DNA of 12,297 bases from Acetobacteraceae bacterium (GCA_027489135.1 JAIYAI010000751.1:1-12297), one strand, 5' to 3'; shown: positions 1 through 8,984, numbered from the stretch's first letter. Numbers and translations are program-made. Notes: generated by a model from the sequence alone, not told the origin.

Positions 1-2366
<2,366 letters not shown>

Positions 2367-2371
2367 CGGGA

Positions 2372-2398
2372 GCGAGGGCGCGGAGACGTGACCCTCGC
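2372..2398. repeat. Inverted repeat (hairpin) just after carB
   Basis: GCGAGGG at 2372-2378 is perfectly complementary to CCCTCGC at 2392-2398, giving a 7-bp stem with a 13-nt loop that begins 6 nt after the carB stop. No T-rich tract follows, so it is not a classical intrinsic terminator. It could slow RNA polymerase or protect the carB 3' end (inference). Confidence 0.4.
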
Positions 2399-2405
2399 GC
2401 TTCGT

Positions 2406-2446
2406 CGTGAGACCCCGTGAGACCGTCTCTCTCTGATTGAGAGAGA
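2406..2446. repeat. Tandem CGTGAGACC repeats followed by an 8-bp hairpin
   Basis: CGTGAGACC occurs at 2406-2414 and again at 2416-2424, a 10-bp step (one helical turn). Right after it, TCTCTCTC at 2426-2433 pairs perfectly with GAGAGAGA at 2439-2446 around a TGATT loop. The bases are read directly. Any role as a protein-binding site or RNA structure in the greA leader is inference. Confidence 0.45.
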
Positions 2447-2461
2447 ATCCTTCCGGTCCCC

Positions 2462-2474
2462 ACCCCGTCGGGGT
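2462..2474. repeat. Short hairpin upstream of greA
   Basis: ACCCC at 2462-2466 can pair with GGGGT at 2470-2474 around a GTC loop. The same right arm (CGGGGTC at 2469-2475) is also a perfect 7-bp partner for GACCCCG at 2411-2417. The region therefore has two mutually exclusive pairings. Confidence 0.35.
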
Positions 2475-2481
2475 CTATCAT
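2475..2481 (+). promoter_or_regulatory. Possible -10 element for greA
   Basis: CTATCAT (TATCAT matches the TATAAT consensus at 5 of 6 positions) lies 29 nt before the greA start. No good -35 hexamer is visible at the usual distance: TTCCGG sits 18 nt upstream and is poor. It belongs to a set of CTANNNT-like elements upstream of several units in this window. Confidence 0.3.
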
Positions 2482-2495
2482 CTTCGATCGCTGTC

Positions 2496-2504
2496 GAGGA
2501 AGGG
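2496..2504 (+). promoter_or_regulatory. greA ribosome binding site deciding a GTG start
   Basis: The purine-rich GAGGAAGGG ends 6 nt before GTG 2511. This is correct spacing for the GTG and too far from the in-frame ATG at 2526. It supports the GTG start and the conserved MQxxPMT N-terminus of GreA. Confidence 0.7.
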
Positions 2505-2510
2505 CCTGCC

Positions 2511-2984
2511 GTGCAGAAGTTCCCCATGACCGCAGAAGGTCTGGCGAAGCTTGAGGAGGAGCTGAAGACGCTGAAGTCCGTGGAGCGTCCGGCGGTGATC
2601 CGGGCGATCGCGGAAGCACGCGCGCATGGCGACCTGTCCGAGAACGCGGAGTATCACGCGGCCCGAGAGAAGCAGTCCTTCATCGAGGGCCGGATCGGCG
2701 AGCTCGAGACCATCATCCCCTCGGCCGAGGTGATCGACGTCTCCAAGTTCTCGGGCGATCAGGTGAAGTTCGGCGCCCGCGTTACGGTGATAGACGAGGA
2801 GTCCGAGGAGGAGAAGACCTACCGCATCGTCGGTGCCTACGAGGCCGACATGAAGACCGGGTCGATCTCCATCACCTCGCCGCTGGCCAAGGCGCTGATC
2901 GGCCGCAAGGTCGGCGACAGCGTGGAGGTGCCCGCCCCCGGCGGCGCGCGCGCCTATGAGATCGCCGCCGTCGCCTATCGCTGA
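2511..2984 (+). CDS. greA: Transcription elongation factor GreA
   Basis: GreA enters the secondary channel of RNA polymerase and stimulates cleavage of backtracked RNA, rescuing stalled elongation complexes. The 157-residue product matches the usual length (E. coli 158). The N-terminal coiled coil spans about residues 8-75, with the acidic tip motif HGDLSENAEYHAARE carrying D41 and E44, the residues that position the catalytic metal. The C-terminal FKBP-like domain runs from about 80 to 157 and includes YRIVGAYEAD and SPLAKALIG. I chose GTG 2511 because MQKFPMT aligns with the E. coli MQAIPMT start and a strong Shine-Dalgarno precedes it. It lies 144 bp after carB, and the next gene begins 10 nt after its stop, so it is probably cotranscribed with that gene. 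Identification is secure. Confidence 0.96.
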   Translation: MQKFPMTAEGLAKLEEELKTLKSVERPAVIRAIAEARAHGDLSENAEYHAAREKQSFIEGRIGELETIIPSAEVIDVSKFSGDQVKFGARVTVIDEESEEEKTYRIVGAYEADMKTGSISITSPLAKALIGRKVGDSVEVPAPGGARAYEIAAVAYR

Positions 2985-2994
2985 GGGCTGGACC

Positions 2995-4245
2995 ATGCCG
3001 CATCGGGGTGGAGGGGCCACGGCCGTCGAGCCGGTGGCTGCACCTGACATCGGCCTCACCGAGGTGCGCGCCGCTGCCGCGCGCATCCAGGGCGCGGTGA
3101 TCCGCACGCCGACGCTGTTCTCGGACGCGGTCAGCCGCGCGACGGGGGCCAAGGTCTGGCTGAAGCTCGACAACCTGCAGGCCACCGGCGCCTTCAAGGA
3201 ACGGGGTGCGGCGAACCGCATCGCCCTGCTCTCGGCGCGGGAACGCGAGGCCGGCGTCATCGCGATGTCCGCCGGCAACCATGCCCAGGCCGTCGCCCGC
3301 CACGCCGCGTTGGCCGGCATCCGGGCGACCATCGTCATGCCGAAGTTCACCCCGGCGACGAAGGTGGTGCGCACCGAGGGCTGGGGCGCCCGCGTGGTCC
3401 TGCATGGCGAGACACTGGCAGAGGCCGCCGCTCATGCCCGCGACCTCGCGCTGCGGGAGAGCCTGGTCTTCATCCACCCCTATGACGATCCCGGCGTCAT
3501 CGCCGGCCAGGGCACCCTCGCGCTCGAGATGCTGGAGGATGCGCCGGAGATCGACGTCCTTATCGTGCCGATCGGCGGCGGCGGGCTGATCACCGGCTGC
3601 GCCGCGGCGGCGTTGGGGCTGCGGCCCGGCATGACGGTGATCGGCGTGGAGGTGGAGGCCTATGCGCCGATGGCGCAGCGCCTGGCCGGCCAGCCGGTCT
3701 CGGTCGGTGGCCCGACCGTGGCCGAGGGCATCGCCGTCCGCGACGTGGGCGAGCTTCCCTTCGCCTGGCTGAGGCAGCACGGGATCGAGGTGCTGGTCGT
3801 GCCCGAGCGCGCGGTGGAGGAGGGCATCGCCCTGCTCGCCGAGGGGGCCAAGGTGGTGGCGGAGGGCGCGGGTGCGGCGGCGCTGGCCGCGGTGCTGGCC
3901 TATCCGCAGCGCTTCCGCGGGCGGTCCGTCGGCCTGCCGGTCTGCGGCGGCAACATCGATGCCCGGGCGCTGTCCAACGTACTGCTGCGGCAGTTGCTCC
4001 GCGACGGCCGCCTGCTCAGGCTGCACTTCGACATCCCGGACCGACCCGGCATGTTGGCTGCCATCTCCGCGAAGATCGCCGACCTTGGCGGGAACGTGAT
4101 CGAGGTGCAGCACCAGCAGTTGTTTGGCGCCCCCACGGTGCAGAGCACGGAACTCCACCTGATGGTGGAGGTGCGCGACGCCGCGCAGGGCCAGGCGATC
4201 ATCGCCGCGCTGGAAGCCGGGGATTTCGGGGTGCGGCGGGGGTAG
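2995..4245 (+). CDS. ilvA: Threonine ammonia-lyase (threonine dehydratase), PLP-dependent, C-terminal ACT domain
   Basis: This enzyme deaminates L-threonine to 2-oxobutanoate and ammonia using PLP, the first committed step toward isoleucine (or threonine catabolism). The 416-residue product has a fold-type II PLP domain at about 20-325: the Schiff-base lysine K68 in ATGAFKERGA, SAGNHAQ at 92-98, and the phosphate-binding glycine loop GGGG at 194-197. An ACT domain follows at about 342-414, with FDIPDRPGMLAAIS at its start. One ACT domain and about 400 residues match the medium-length threonine ammonia-lyases rather than E. coli IlvA (about 514 residues, two regulatory modules); whether it is isoleucine-inhibited cannot be read. 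ATG 2995 is chosen because the upstream in-frame ATG 2956 lies inside greA. GAGGG at 2983-2987 is a modest ribosome binding site. A serine dehydratase role is possible. Confidence 0.9.
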   Translation: MPHRGGGATAVEPVAAPDIGLTEVRAAAARIQGAVIRTPTLFSDAVSRATGAKVWLKLDNLQATGAFKERGAANRIALLSAREREAGVIAMSAGNHAQAVARHAALAGIRATIVMPKFTPATKVVRTEGWGARVVLHGETLAEAAAHARDLALRESLVFIHPYDDPGVIAGQGTLALEMLEDAPEIDVLIVPIGGGGLITGCAAAALGLRPGMTVIGVEVEAYAPMAQRLAGQPVSVGGPTVAEGIAVRDVGELPFAWLRQHGIEVLVVPERAVEEGIALLAEGAKVVAEGAGAAALAAVLAYPQRFRGRSVGLPVCGGNIDARALSNVLLRQLLRDGRLLRLHFDIPDRPGMLAAISAKIADLGGNVIEVQHQQLFGAPTVQSTELHLMVEVRDAAQGQAIIAALEAGDFGVRRG

Positions 4246-4266
4246 CGGACCACGCTGGGGCATGGG

Positions 4267-4273
4267 CTATGCT
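4267..4273 (+). promoter_or_regulatory. Possible -10 element for the ABC importer operon
   Basis: CTATGCT ends 6 nt before the ATG at 4280, so a start site at the usual distance would give an almost leaderless mRNA. No convincing -35 box or Shine-Dalgarno is visible in the 34-nt gap after the threonine ammonia-lyase. This is a weak call; read-through from the upstream gene is equally possible. Confidence 0.25.
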
Positions 4274-4279
4274 GCGCCC

Positions 4280-5152
4280 ATGCCGCTATCCCGCCGCGTT
4301 GCGCTGGTCCTGCCTCTGCTCGCGCACCCGGCGCTGGCCCAGGCGCCGCTCATCCGCATCGGCTCGAAGAACTTCACCGAACAGCTCGTCCTCGGCGAAC
4401 TCTGGGCGCAGGCGCTGGAGGCCGCCGGCGCGCGGGTCGAACGTCGCCTCAACCTTGGCGGGACGCTGATCGCGCAGCAGGCGCTGCTGAACGACCAGAT
4501 CGACCTCTACCCGGAATACACCGGCACCGGCCTCGGCGTCGTGCTGAAGGAGGACACGGCCGGCACGCCGGAGCAGGTCCTCGCCCGCGTGACCGCCGGC
4601 TATGCCGCACGCTTCGGCCTCGACTGGATCGCGCCCTCGGGCATCGACAACGGCAACGTGCTGCTGGTGGTGCCCGCGACGGCGCAGCGGCTCGGGCTGG
4701 CGACGCTGACCGACCTCGCGCGCGTCGCCGGCACCTTGACCCTCTCCGCCGGCAGCGAATTCGCCGACCGCGCCGATGGCCTGCCCGGTCTCAGGCGCGT
4801 CTACGGCATGCAGTTCAAGCGCCTCAGGCAGTTCAGCGCGCTCGGCCTGCGTTATGCAGCGCTCCGCCACGGCCAGGCGGATGTGGTGAACGGCTATGCG
4901 ACGGACTGGCAGATCGCCGCGGGCGGCTTCGTCAGCCTCACCGACGACAGGGCCTTCTGGCCGCCCTACCAGCTCTGCGGCGTGGCGCGGCGGCCGGCGC
5001 TGCAGGCCTTCCCGCGGCTCGCCACCGTGCTGGAACCGCTGAACCGCCGCCTCGACAACGCGGTGATGCAGCGCCTGAACCGCGAGGTCGACCAGGACGG
5101 CGACGAGCCGCGCGAGGTCGCCGCCCGCTTCCTGCGGGAGGCCCGCGGCTGA
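4280..5152 (+). CDS. Osmoprotectant (glycine betaine/choline) ABC importer, periplasmic binding protein, OsmF/OpuC type
   Basis: This is the ligand-capturing component of a quaternary-amine ABC importer, acting in the periplasm. The 290-residue product starts with a Sec signal peptide (MPLSRR, then a hydrophobic stretch, cleavage likely after ALA at residue 20). There is no lipobox cysteine, so the mature protein should be soluble. Family signatures are GSKNFTEQLVLGEL at 28-41, DLYPEYTGTG at 75-84, ADVVNGYATDWQI at 200-212 and WPPYQ at 227-231. The in-frame ATG at 4262 would add six residues before the signal peptide, so ATG 4280 is preferred. The TGA shares its A with the ATG of the next gene. 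The fold and family are secure. The ligand (betaine, choline, carnitine or another quaternary amine) is inferred from the family, since I could not assign the aromatic cage residue by residue. Confidence 0.88.
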   Translation: MPLSRRVALVLPLLAHPALAQAPLIRIGSKNFTEQLVLGELWAQALEAAGARVERRLNLGGTLIAQQALLNDQIDLYPEYTGTGLGVVLKEDTAGTPEQVLARVTAGYAARFGLDWIAPSGIDNGNVLLVVPATAQRLGLATLTDLARVAGTLTLSAGSEFADRADGLPGLRRVYGMQFKRLRQFSALGLRYAALRHGQADVVNGYATDWQIAAGGFVSLTDDRAFWPPYQLCGVARRPALQAFPRLATVLEPLNRRLDNAVMQRLNREVDQDGDEPREVAARFLREARG

Positions 5153-5781
5153 TGCGCTGGACGCTCCGCAACCTGGATACGATCGGCACGGCGACGTTCG
5201 TGCATGTGGAACTCGTGCTCGCCGCCATCCTGATCGCGCTGGTGATCGGGCTGCCGCTGGGCCTTGTCGTGGCGCGGACCGCGCGGCTGCGGGCGGCGGT
5301 GCTGGGCACGGCCTCCATCCTCTACAGCCTGCCGACGCTCGCGCTGTTCGCGCTGCTGGTGCAGGTGCTGGGCCTGGGCTTCTGGCCCGCCCTGGTCGCA
5401 TTGGTGACCTACGCGCTGCCGATCCTGCTGCGCGCGCTGGTGGCGGGGCTTGCCTCCGTGCCACCGGCAGTGATCGACGCGGCGACGGGGATGGGGCTGA
5501 CGGAACGGCAGCGGCTGTGGCGCGTGGAGTTGCCACTGGCCATGCCGGCGCTGCTGGGCGGCATGCGGATCGCCGGCGTCACCCTCGTCTCCGCCGCGAC
5601 GGTCGGCGCGCTGATCGGCGCCGGCGGCCTCGGCACGCTGATCCTGACGGGGCTCGACCAGGGCCATACGGAAAAGATCCTGGTCGGCGCCGGCCTGGTC
5701 GCGTTGCTGGCACTGGTACTCGACCAGGCGCTGGCGCTGCTGCAGCGTCGCCTGCCGGCCAGCCGGGCGCTGCCGGCATGA
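5152..5781 (+). CDS. Osmoprotectant ABC importer, inner-membrane permease 1
   Basis: This is one of two membrane subunits forming the translocation path for the ligand delivered by the adjacent binding protein. The 209-residue product is hydrophobic, with membrane segments at about 18-40, 52-75, 77-100, 132-155 and 175-197. The cytoplasmic EAA-type coupling loop at about 109-142 (GMGLTERQRLWRVELPLAMP) contacts the ATPase. GAGGLGTLI at 156-164 is typical of OpuAB/OpuCB/YehW-like permeases. The start ATG 5152 overlaps the preceding stop by 1 nt, and GGGAGG at 5136-5141 is a plausible ribosome binding site. The stop overlaps the next start by 4 nt (ATGA), so the two genes are translationally coupled. 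The family assignment is firm; substrate specificity depends on the binding protein. Confidence 0.9.
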   Translation: MRWTLRNLDTIGTATFVHVELVLAAILIALVIGLPLGLVVARTARLRAAVLGTASILYSLPTLALFALLVQVLGLGFWPALVALVTYALPILLRALVAGLASVPPAVIDAATGMGLTERQRLWRVELPLAMPALLGGMRIAGVTLVSAATVGALIGAGGLGTLILTGLDQGHTEKILVGAGLVALLALVLDQALALLQRRLPASRALPA

Positions 5782-6428
5782 GCACGCTCTCCGGCGCCCT
5801 CGCCTGGCTCGCCGCCAATCCCGGCACCTTCGCCTCGGCGCTGCTGGACCACGTGCTGCTCTCCGTCACCGGCATGCTGATCGGCGTCGCCATCGCCCTG
5901 CCCGCCGGTGTCGCGGTGGCGCGGCGTCCGCTGCTTGCGGAATGGACGATCGGCTTCGCCGGCCTGCTGCGCACCCTGCCGAGCCTCGCGGTGCTGGCGG
6001 CGCTGCTGCCGCTGCTCGGCGTCGGCTTCACGCCCTCCGTCGTGGCCCTCGCCATCACCGCCATCCCACCGGTGCTGGTGAACACCGTCATCGGCCTGCG
6101 CCAGGCCGATCCCGCTGCGCTGGATGCGGCGCGCGGTCTCGGCCTCACGCCGCTGCAGCGCGCCTGGCAGGTGGAGGTGCCGCTCGCCGCACCGCTGGTT
6201 CTGGCGGGCCTGCGCATCGCCGCGGTGCAGGTGGTCTCGGCCGCGGCGCTGGCGACCTTCATCGGCGGCGGCGGCCTCGGCGACCTCGTCACGCAAGGCC
6301 TCGCGCTGCTCGATACCGGCCGCATGCTGGTCGGCGCCGTCGCCATCGCCGCCCTCGCCCTGCTGGCCGAGGGCGGCTTCGGCCTGCTGGAACGCCGCGC
6401 CGCGCGCTACAGGGACGCCCCCGCATGA
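5778..6428 (+). CDS. Osmoprotectant ABC importer, inner-membrane permease 2
   Basis: This second membrane subunit resembles its neighbour in architecture and probably forms a heterodimer with it. The 216-residue product has hydrophobic segments at about 24-48, 56-80, 84-107, 137-163 and 183-205. Its EAA-type loop at about 115-147 (ARGLGLTPLQRAWQVEVPLAAP) aligns with that of permease 1, and GGGGLGDLV at 163-171 matches its GAGGLGTLI. I placed the start at ATG 5778, inside the ATGA overlap with the preceding stop. The frame stays open upstream to 5517, but that stretch lies wholly within permease 1 and is arginine-rich, unlike a membrane protein. It overlaps the ATPase start by 4 nt. Two distinct permease genes indicate a YehW/YehY or OpuCB/OpuCD-type heteromeric importer. 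Confidence 0.9.
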   Translation: MSTLSGALAWLAANPGTFASALLDHVLLSVTGMLIGVAIALPAGVAVARRPLLAEWTIGFAGLLRTLPSLAVLAALLPLLGVGFTPSVVALAITAIPPVLVNTVIGLRQADPAALDAARGLGLTPLQRAWQVEVPLAAPLVLAGLRIAAVQVVSAAALATFIGGGGLGDLVTQGLALLDTGRMLVGAVAIAALALLAEGGFGLLERRAARYRDAPA

Positions 6429-7348
6429 TCTCCCTCCGCGGCCTGACCAAATCCTATCCCGGCGCGGCGCATCCCGCCGTCGCCGACCTGACGCTGGAAG
6501 TGCCGGAAGGGACGAGCTGCGCCCTGATCGGCCCCTCCGGCTGCGGCAAGACGACGACACTCCGCATGGTCAACCGCCTGGTGGAGCCGACATCGGGCGA
6601 GATCCTGATCGCCGGCCAGGATGCGCGGCGGATGGACGCCGTCACGCTCCGCCGCGGCATCGGCTACGTCATCCAGGAAGGCGGCCTCTTCCCGCACCGC
6701 TCCGTCGCCGACAACGTCGCCACCGTCCCCCGCCTGCTCGGCTGGGACGCACCGCGCATCGCCGCACGGGTCGAGGAGGTGCTGGCCCTCGTCGGCCTCG
6801 ACCCCGCGCGCTTCCGCGACCGCTGGCCGCACCAGCTTTCCGGCGGCGAACGCCAGCGGGTCGGCGTCGCCCGCGCCCTCGCCGGCGACCCGCCCGTGCT
6901 GCTGATGGACGAGCCCTTCGGCGCCGTCGATCCCATCGTCCGCGCCCGCCTGCAGGAGGAGGTGCTGCGCCTGCTGCGGGCCCTGCGGAAGACCGTGCTG
7001 CTGGTCACGCACGACGTGGCGGAGGCGGTGCGCCTTGGCGATGCCGTCGCGGTGCTGCGCGGCGGCCGCCTGCTGCGCCACGCCCCGGCGGCCGAGATCC
7101 TGGCCCGGCCGGGCGATGAGTTCGTCGCGGAATTCCTGGGCGCCGACCGGGCGCTGACGCGGCTCGCCCTGTTCACCCTGGCCGACCTGCCGCGTCGGCC
7201 GGATGCGGCGCCCGGCACCCCGTTCGATGCCGCGACGACCCTCCGCGACGCGCTGGCGGCGATGCTGGCGGGCGGGGTGCGCGCGCTGCCCGTGGCCGGC
7301 GGAGGCTCCGTCGCGCTGGATGACATCCTCGCCTTCACGCCCGCTTGA
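6425..7348 (+). CDS. Osmoprotectant ABC importer ATPase with one CBS-like C-terminal motif
   Basis: This cytoplasmic ATPase energises the importer. The 307-residue product carries the full ABC set: Walker A GPSGCGKT at 36-43, Q-loop Q84 in YVIQEGGLFPH, signature LSGGERQR at 138-145, Walker B VLLMDEP at 158-164 and the switch histidine H196 in THD. The YVIQEGGLFPH form of the Q-loop region is typical of OpuA/ProV/OsmV ATPases. After the ATPase core ends near 240, residues 265-304 look like a single CBS half (TTLRDALAAMLAGGVRALPV, then a short DDIL end). OpuAA and ProV usually carry a tandem CBS pair used for osmotic (ionic-strength) sensing, so the regulatory tail here is reduced. It starts inside the ATGA overlap with permease 2, with AGGGA at 6411-6415 as ribosome binding site. 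It is the last gene of the tightly overlapping operon. Confidence 0.92.
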   Translation: MISLRGLTKSYPGAAHPAVADLTLEVPEGTSCALIGPSGCGKTTTLRMVNRLVEPTSGEILIAGQDARRMDAVTLRRGIGYVIQEGGLFPHRSVADNVATVPRLLGWDAPRIAARVEEVLALVGLDPARFRDRWPHQLSGGERQRVGVARALAGDPPVLLMDEPFGAVDPIVRARLQEEVLRLLRALRKTVLLVTHDVAEAVRLGDAVAVLRGGRLLRHAPAAEILARPGDEFVAEFLGADRALTRLALFTLADLPRRPDAAPGTPFDAATTLRDALAAMLAGGVRALPVAGGGSVALDDILAFTPA

Positions 7349-7375
7349 CGCCGCCCCTGCCGCCCGGCCTACATG
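7345..7375 (+). promoter_or_regulatory. Candidate sigma-70-type promoter for the P450 module
   Basis: TTGACG at 7345-7350 (5 of 6 to TTGACA) overlaps the stop codon of the ATPase gene. An 18-nt spacer is followed by CTACATG at 7369-7375. The predicted start site would lie just before the reductase ribosome binding site. This is the only place in the window where a good -35 hexamer pairs with the recurrent CTA-type -10 element. It suggests the P450 module can be transcribed independently of the importer (inference). Confidence 0.4.
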
Positions 7376-7380
7376 CCGGG
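7363..7380. repeat. 6-bp inverted repeat between importer and reductase genes
   Basis: CCCGGC at 7363-7368 and GCCGGG at 7375-7380 flank CTACAT. The palindrome encloses the putative -10 element, so it could be an operator, or a weak hairpin at the end of the importer mRNA. No T-tract follows. Confidence 0.35.
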
Positions 7381-7388
7381 AACGGGGT

Positions 7389-7395
7389 GAGGAAA
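7389..7395 (+). promoter_or_regulatory. Ribosome binding site fixing the GTG start of the ferredoxin reductase
   Basis: GAGGAAA ends 5 nt before GTG 7401. The reading frame is open far upstream, to an ATG at 7203 inside the ATPase gene, but only the GTG has a Shine-Dalgarno and gives a protein starting just before the FAD-binding strand. Confidence 0.7.
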
Positions 7396-7400
7396 CACGG

Positions 7401-8618
7401 GTGGCGGACGCATCGTCCAGGGTTGTCGTGGTGGGCGCGGGGCATGGCGGCAGCAACGCCGTCGCCTTCCTGCGGCAATACGGCTGGCCCGGCGAGATCC
7501 TGCTGGTCGGCGACGAGCCGATCCTTCCCTATCACCGCCCGCCCCTCTCCAAGGCCTGGCTGAAAGGGGAGGCGACGGCGGAAAGCCTTGCGCTCCGTCC
7601 CGCCGATTTCTACCCGAAGCAGCGCGTCACCCTGCGCCTCGGCACCCGGGTGGAGGCGATCGACCGCGCCGCGAAGGCGCTCCGCCTGGCAGACGGGGAG
7701 AGCCTCGCCTACGACCATCTCATCCTCGCCACCGGTGCGCGCGCGCGGCGCATCCCCCTGCCCGGCGCGGACGCGCCGCATGTACTCACGCTCCGCAACG
7801 CGGCGGATGCCGATGCGCTGAAGGCGGCGATCGGCCCGGGCAAGCGCGTCGTGGTGATCGGCGCCGGCTGGATCGGGCTCGAGGTCGCGGCCTCGGCCCG
7901 CGCCCTAGGCGCGGAGGCCTGCGTGCTGGAGGCACAGGACCGCGTCCTTGCCCGCGTCGCCAGCCCCGGCCTCTCCGCCTTCGTCGATGCGGCGCATCGC
8001 GCGCATGGCGTCGACCTGCGCCTCAAGGTCGGCGTCGAGGCGATCGAGGCCGGTGCGGTGCGGCTTGCCGATGGTTCGCGCGTGCCCGCCGACCTCGTTC
8101 TGCTCGGCGTCGGCGCAGCGGCGGAGGACAGCTTGGCGCGTACTTGCGGCCTGGCCGAACCCACCGGCGGCATCCGGGTGGACCACAACGCCTGCACCGC
8201 CGATCCCGCCATCCATGCCATCGGCGACTGCACCATCCGGCCGCTGCCCGGCGGCGCGACGGGCCGCCTCGAAAGCGTGCCCAGCGCGACGGAGCAGGCC
8301 AAGGCCGCCGCCGCGCATCTTTGCGGCAAGCCCGCGCCGGCGCCGGAGGTGCCCTGGTTCTGGTCGGACCAGTACGAGCTGCGGATCCAGGTGGCGGGCC
8401 TTGCCCAGGGCGCGGCACGCGCGGTGACGCGGCTGCGCACGACGGACAAGCTCTCCGTCTTCCACCTCGACGCCATGGGTCGCGTGCAGGCGGTGGAGGC
8501 CGTGAGTTCCGCGCCCGACTTCATGGCCGGCAAGCGGCTGATCGGCCTCGGCAAGCCGGTCGATGCCGCGGCGCTGGCCGATCCCGCGCAACCGCTCGCC
8601 GCGCTGGCGGTGGGCTGA
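7401..8618 (+). CDS. FAD-dependent NADH:ferredoxin reductase for the P450 system
   Basis: This enzyme passes electrons from NAD(P)H through FAD to a [2Fe-2S] ferredoxin, here presumably the product of the next gene. The 405-residue product has the usual putidaredoxin/rhodocoxin reductase plan: the FAD dinucleotide motif VVVVGAGHGG at 8-17; YHRPPLSK at 44-51, a hallmark of this reductase group; the ATG motif at 110-112; the NAD(P)H Rossmann motif VIGAGWIGLE at 152-161; the second FAD contact AIGDC at 273-277; and a C-terminal reductase domain from about 318 (PWFWSDQYELRIQVAG). E161 at the end of the NAD(P)H motif suggests, but does not prove, NADH preference. There is no redox-active CXXXXC disulfide near residue 45, as expected for this subgroup. 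GTG 7401 is chosen on its ribosome binding site. The gene ends 27 nt before the ferredoxin gene. Confidence 0.92.
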   Translation: MADASSRVVVVGAGHGGSNAVAFLRQYGWPGEILLVGDEPILPYHRPPLSKAWLKGEATAESLALRPADFYPKQRVTLRLGTRVEAIDRAAKALRLADGESLAYDHLILATGARARRIPLPGADAPHVLTLRNAADADALKAAIGPGKRVVVIGAGWIGLEVAASARALGAEACVLEAQDRVLARVASPGLSAFVDAAHRAHGVDLRLKVGVEAIEAGAVRLADGSRVPADLVLLGVGAAAEDSLARTCGLAEPTGGIRVDHNACTADPAIHAIGDCTIRPLPGGATGRLESVPSATEQAKAAAAHLCGKPAPAPEVPWFWSDQYELRIQVAGLAQGAARAVTRLRTTDKLSVFHLDAMGRVQAVEAVSSAPDFMAGKRLIGLGKPVDAAALADPAQPLAALAVG

Positions 8619-8632
8619 CCCCCCTTCCCATC

Positions 8633-8639
8633 AGGAAAG
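8633..8639 (+). promoter_or_regulatory. Ribosome binding site of the ferredoxin gene
   Basis: AGGAAAG ends 6 nt before ATG 8646, inside the 27-nt gap after the reductase stop. This supports independent ribosome loading on a shared mRNA. Confidence 0.6.
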
Positions 8640-8645
8640 ACCCCG

Positions 8646-8966
8646 ATGCCCAAGATCACCTACATCGAGCACAACGGCACCGAGCACGTCGTGGACGTCG
8701 CCATCGGCCAGACCGTCATGCAGGGCGCGGTGGACAACAACGTCCCCGGCATCGATGCCGATTGCGGCGGCGAATGCGCCTGCGCGACCTGCCACGTCTT
8801 CGTCGATCCGGCCTGGGAGGCGAAGACCGGCACGGCGAATGAGCAGGAGGCCTCCATGCTCTCCTTCGCCGCGACCAAGCAGGACAATTCCCGCCTGTCG
8901 TGCCAGATCGAGGTCACGGCGGCGCTGGACGGGCTGGTCGTGCGCATGCCCGAGGCGCAGCACTGA
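8646..8966 (+). CDS. [2Fe-2S] ferredoxin, adrenodoxin/putidaredoxin type
   Basis: This small cytoplasmic electron carrier links the upstream reductase to the downstream P450. The 106-residue product matches the family length. The cluster ligands are C40, C46, C49 and C86, in the C-X5-C-X2-C-X36-C spacing typical of putidaredoxin and adrenodoxin rather than plant-type ferredoxins. An additional cysteine, C44, sits inside the binding loop (CGGECACATCHVFVDP); the same extra cysteine occurs in some relatives. The acidic stretch DPAWEAKTGTANEQEASML at 54-72 is the helix region that in putidaredoxin contacts partner proteins. The start ATG 8646 has a good ribosome binding site. Its position between a matching reductase and a P450 makes the redox-partner role strong. 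A general role in Fe-S cluster assembly is less likely, as no isc/suf genes are nearby. Confidence 0.93.
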   Translation: MPKITYIEHNGTEHVVDVAIGQTVMQGAVDNNVPGIDADCGGECACATCHVFVDPAWEAKTGTANEQEASMLSFAATKQDNSRLSCQIEVTAALDGLVVRMPEAQH

Positions 8967-8969
8967 GCG

Positions 8970-8984
8970 CCGGCCGCGGGCCGG
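8970..8984. repeat. GC-rich hairpin between ferredoxin and P450 genes
   Basis: CCGGCC at 8970-8975 pairs perfectly with GGCCGG at 8979-8984 around a GCG loop, starting 4 nt after the ferredoxin stop. With no T-tract it is at best a partial terminator or mRNA stability element within the 125-bp gap before the P450 gene. Confidence 0.4.

Noticed and set aside
2372..2398. Rho-independent terminator after carB
   Set aside because: The stem is present but no T-tract follows; the same applies to the hairpins at 7363-7380 and 8970-8984.
2872..4263. 463-codon minus-strand open frame opposite the threonine ammonia-lyase gene
   Set aside because: Low-complexity His/Arg/Gly/Asp composition, no motif, and the plus strand has a full, conserved enzyme.
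5517..5777. Upstream extension of permease 2 as one long frame
   Set aside because: The extension lies entirely inside permease 1 and translates to Arg/Gly-rich sequence; the ATGA overlap start at 5778 gives a standard permease.
4286..6560. Minus-strand open frames opposite the importer genes (4286-5536, 5409-6560)
   Set aside because: Arg/Pro/Gln-rich shadows without recognisable features; the plus strand carries four well-formed transporter genes.
7203..7400. ATG 7203 as start of the ferredoxin reductase
   Set aside because: It would overlap the ATPase by 146 bp and add an Arg-rich leader; GTG 7401 has a good ribosome binding site and correct family length.
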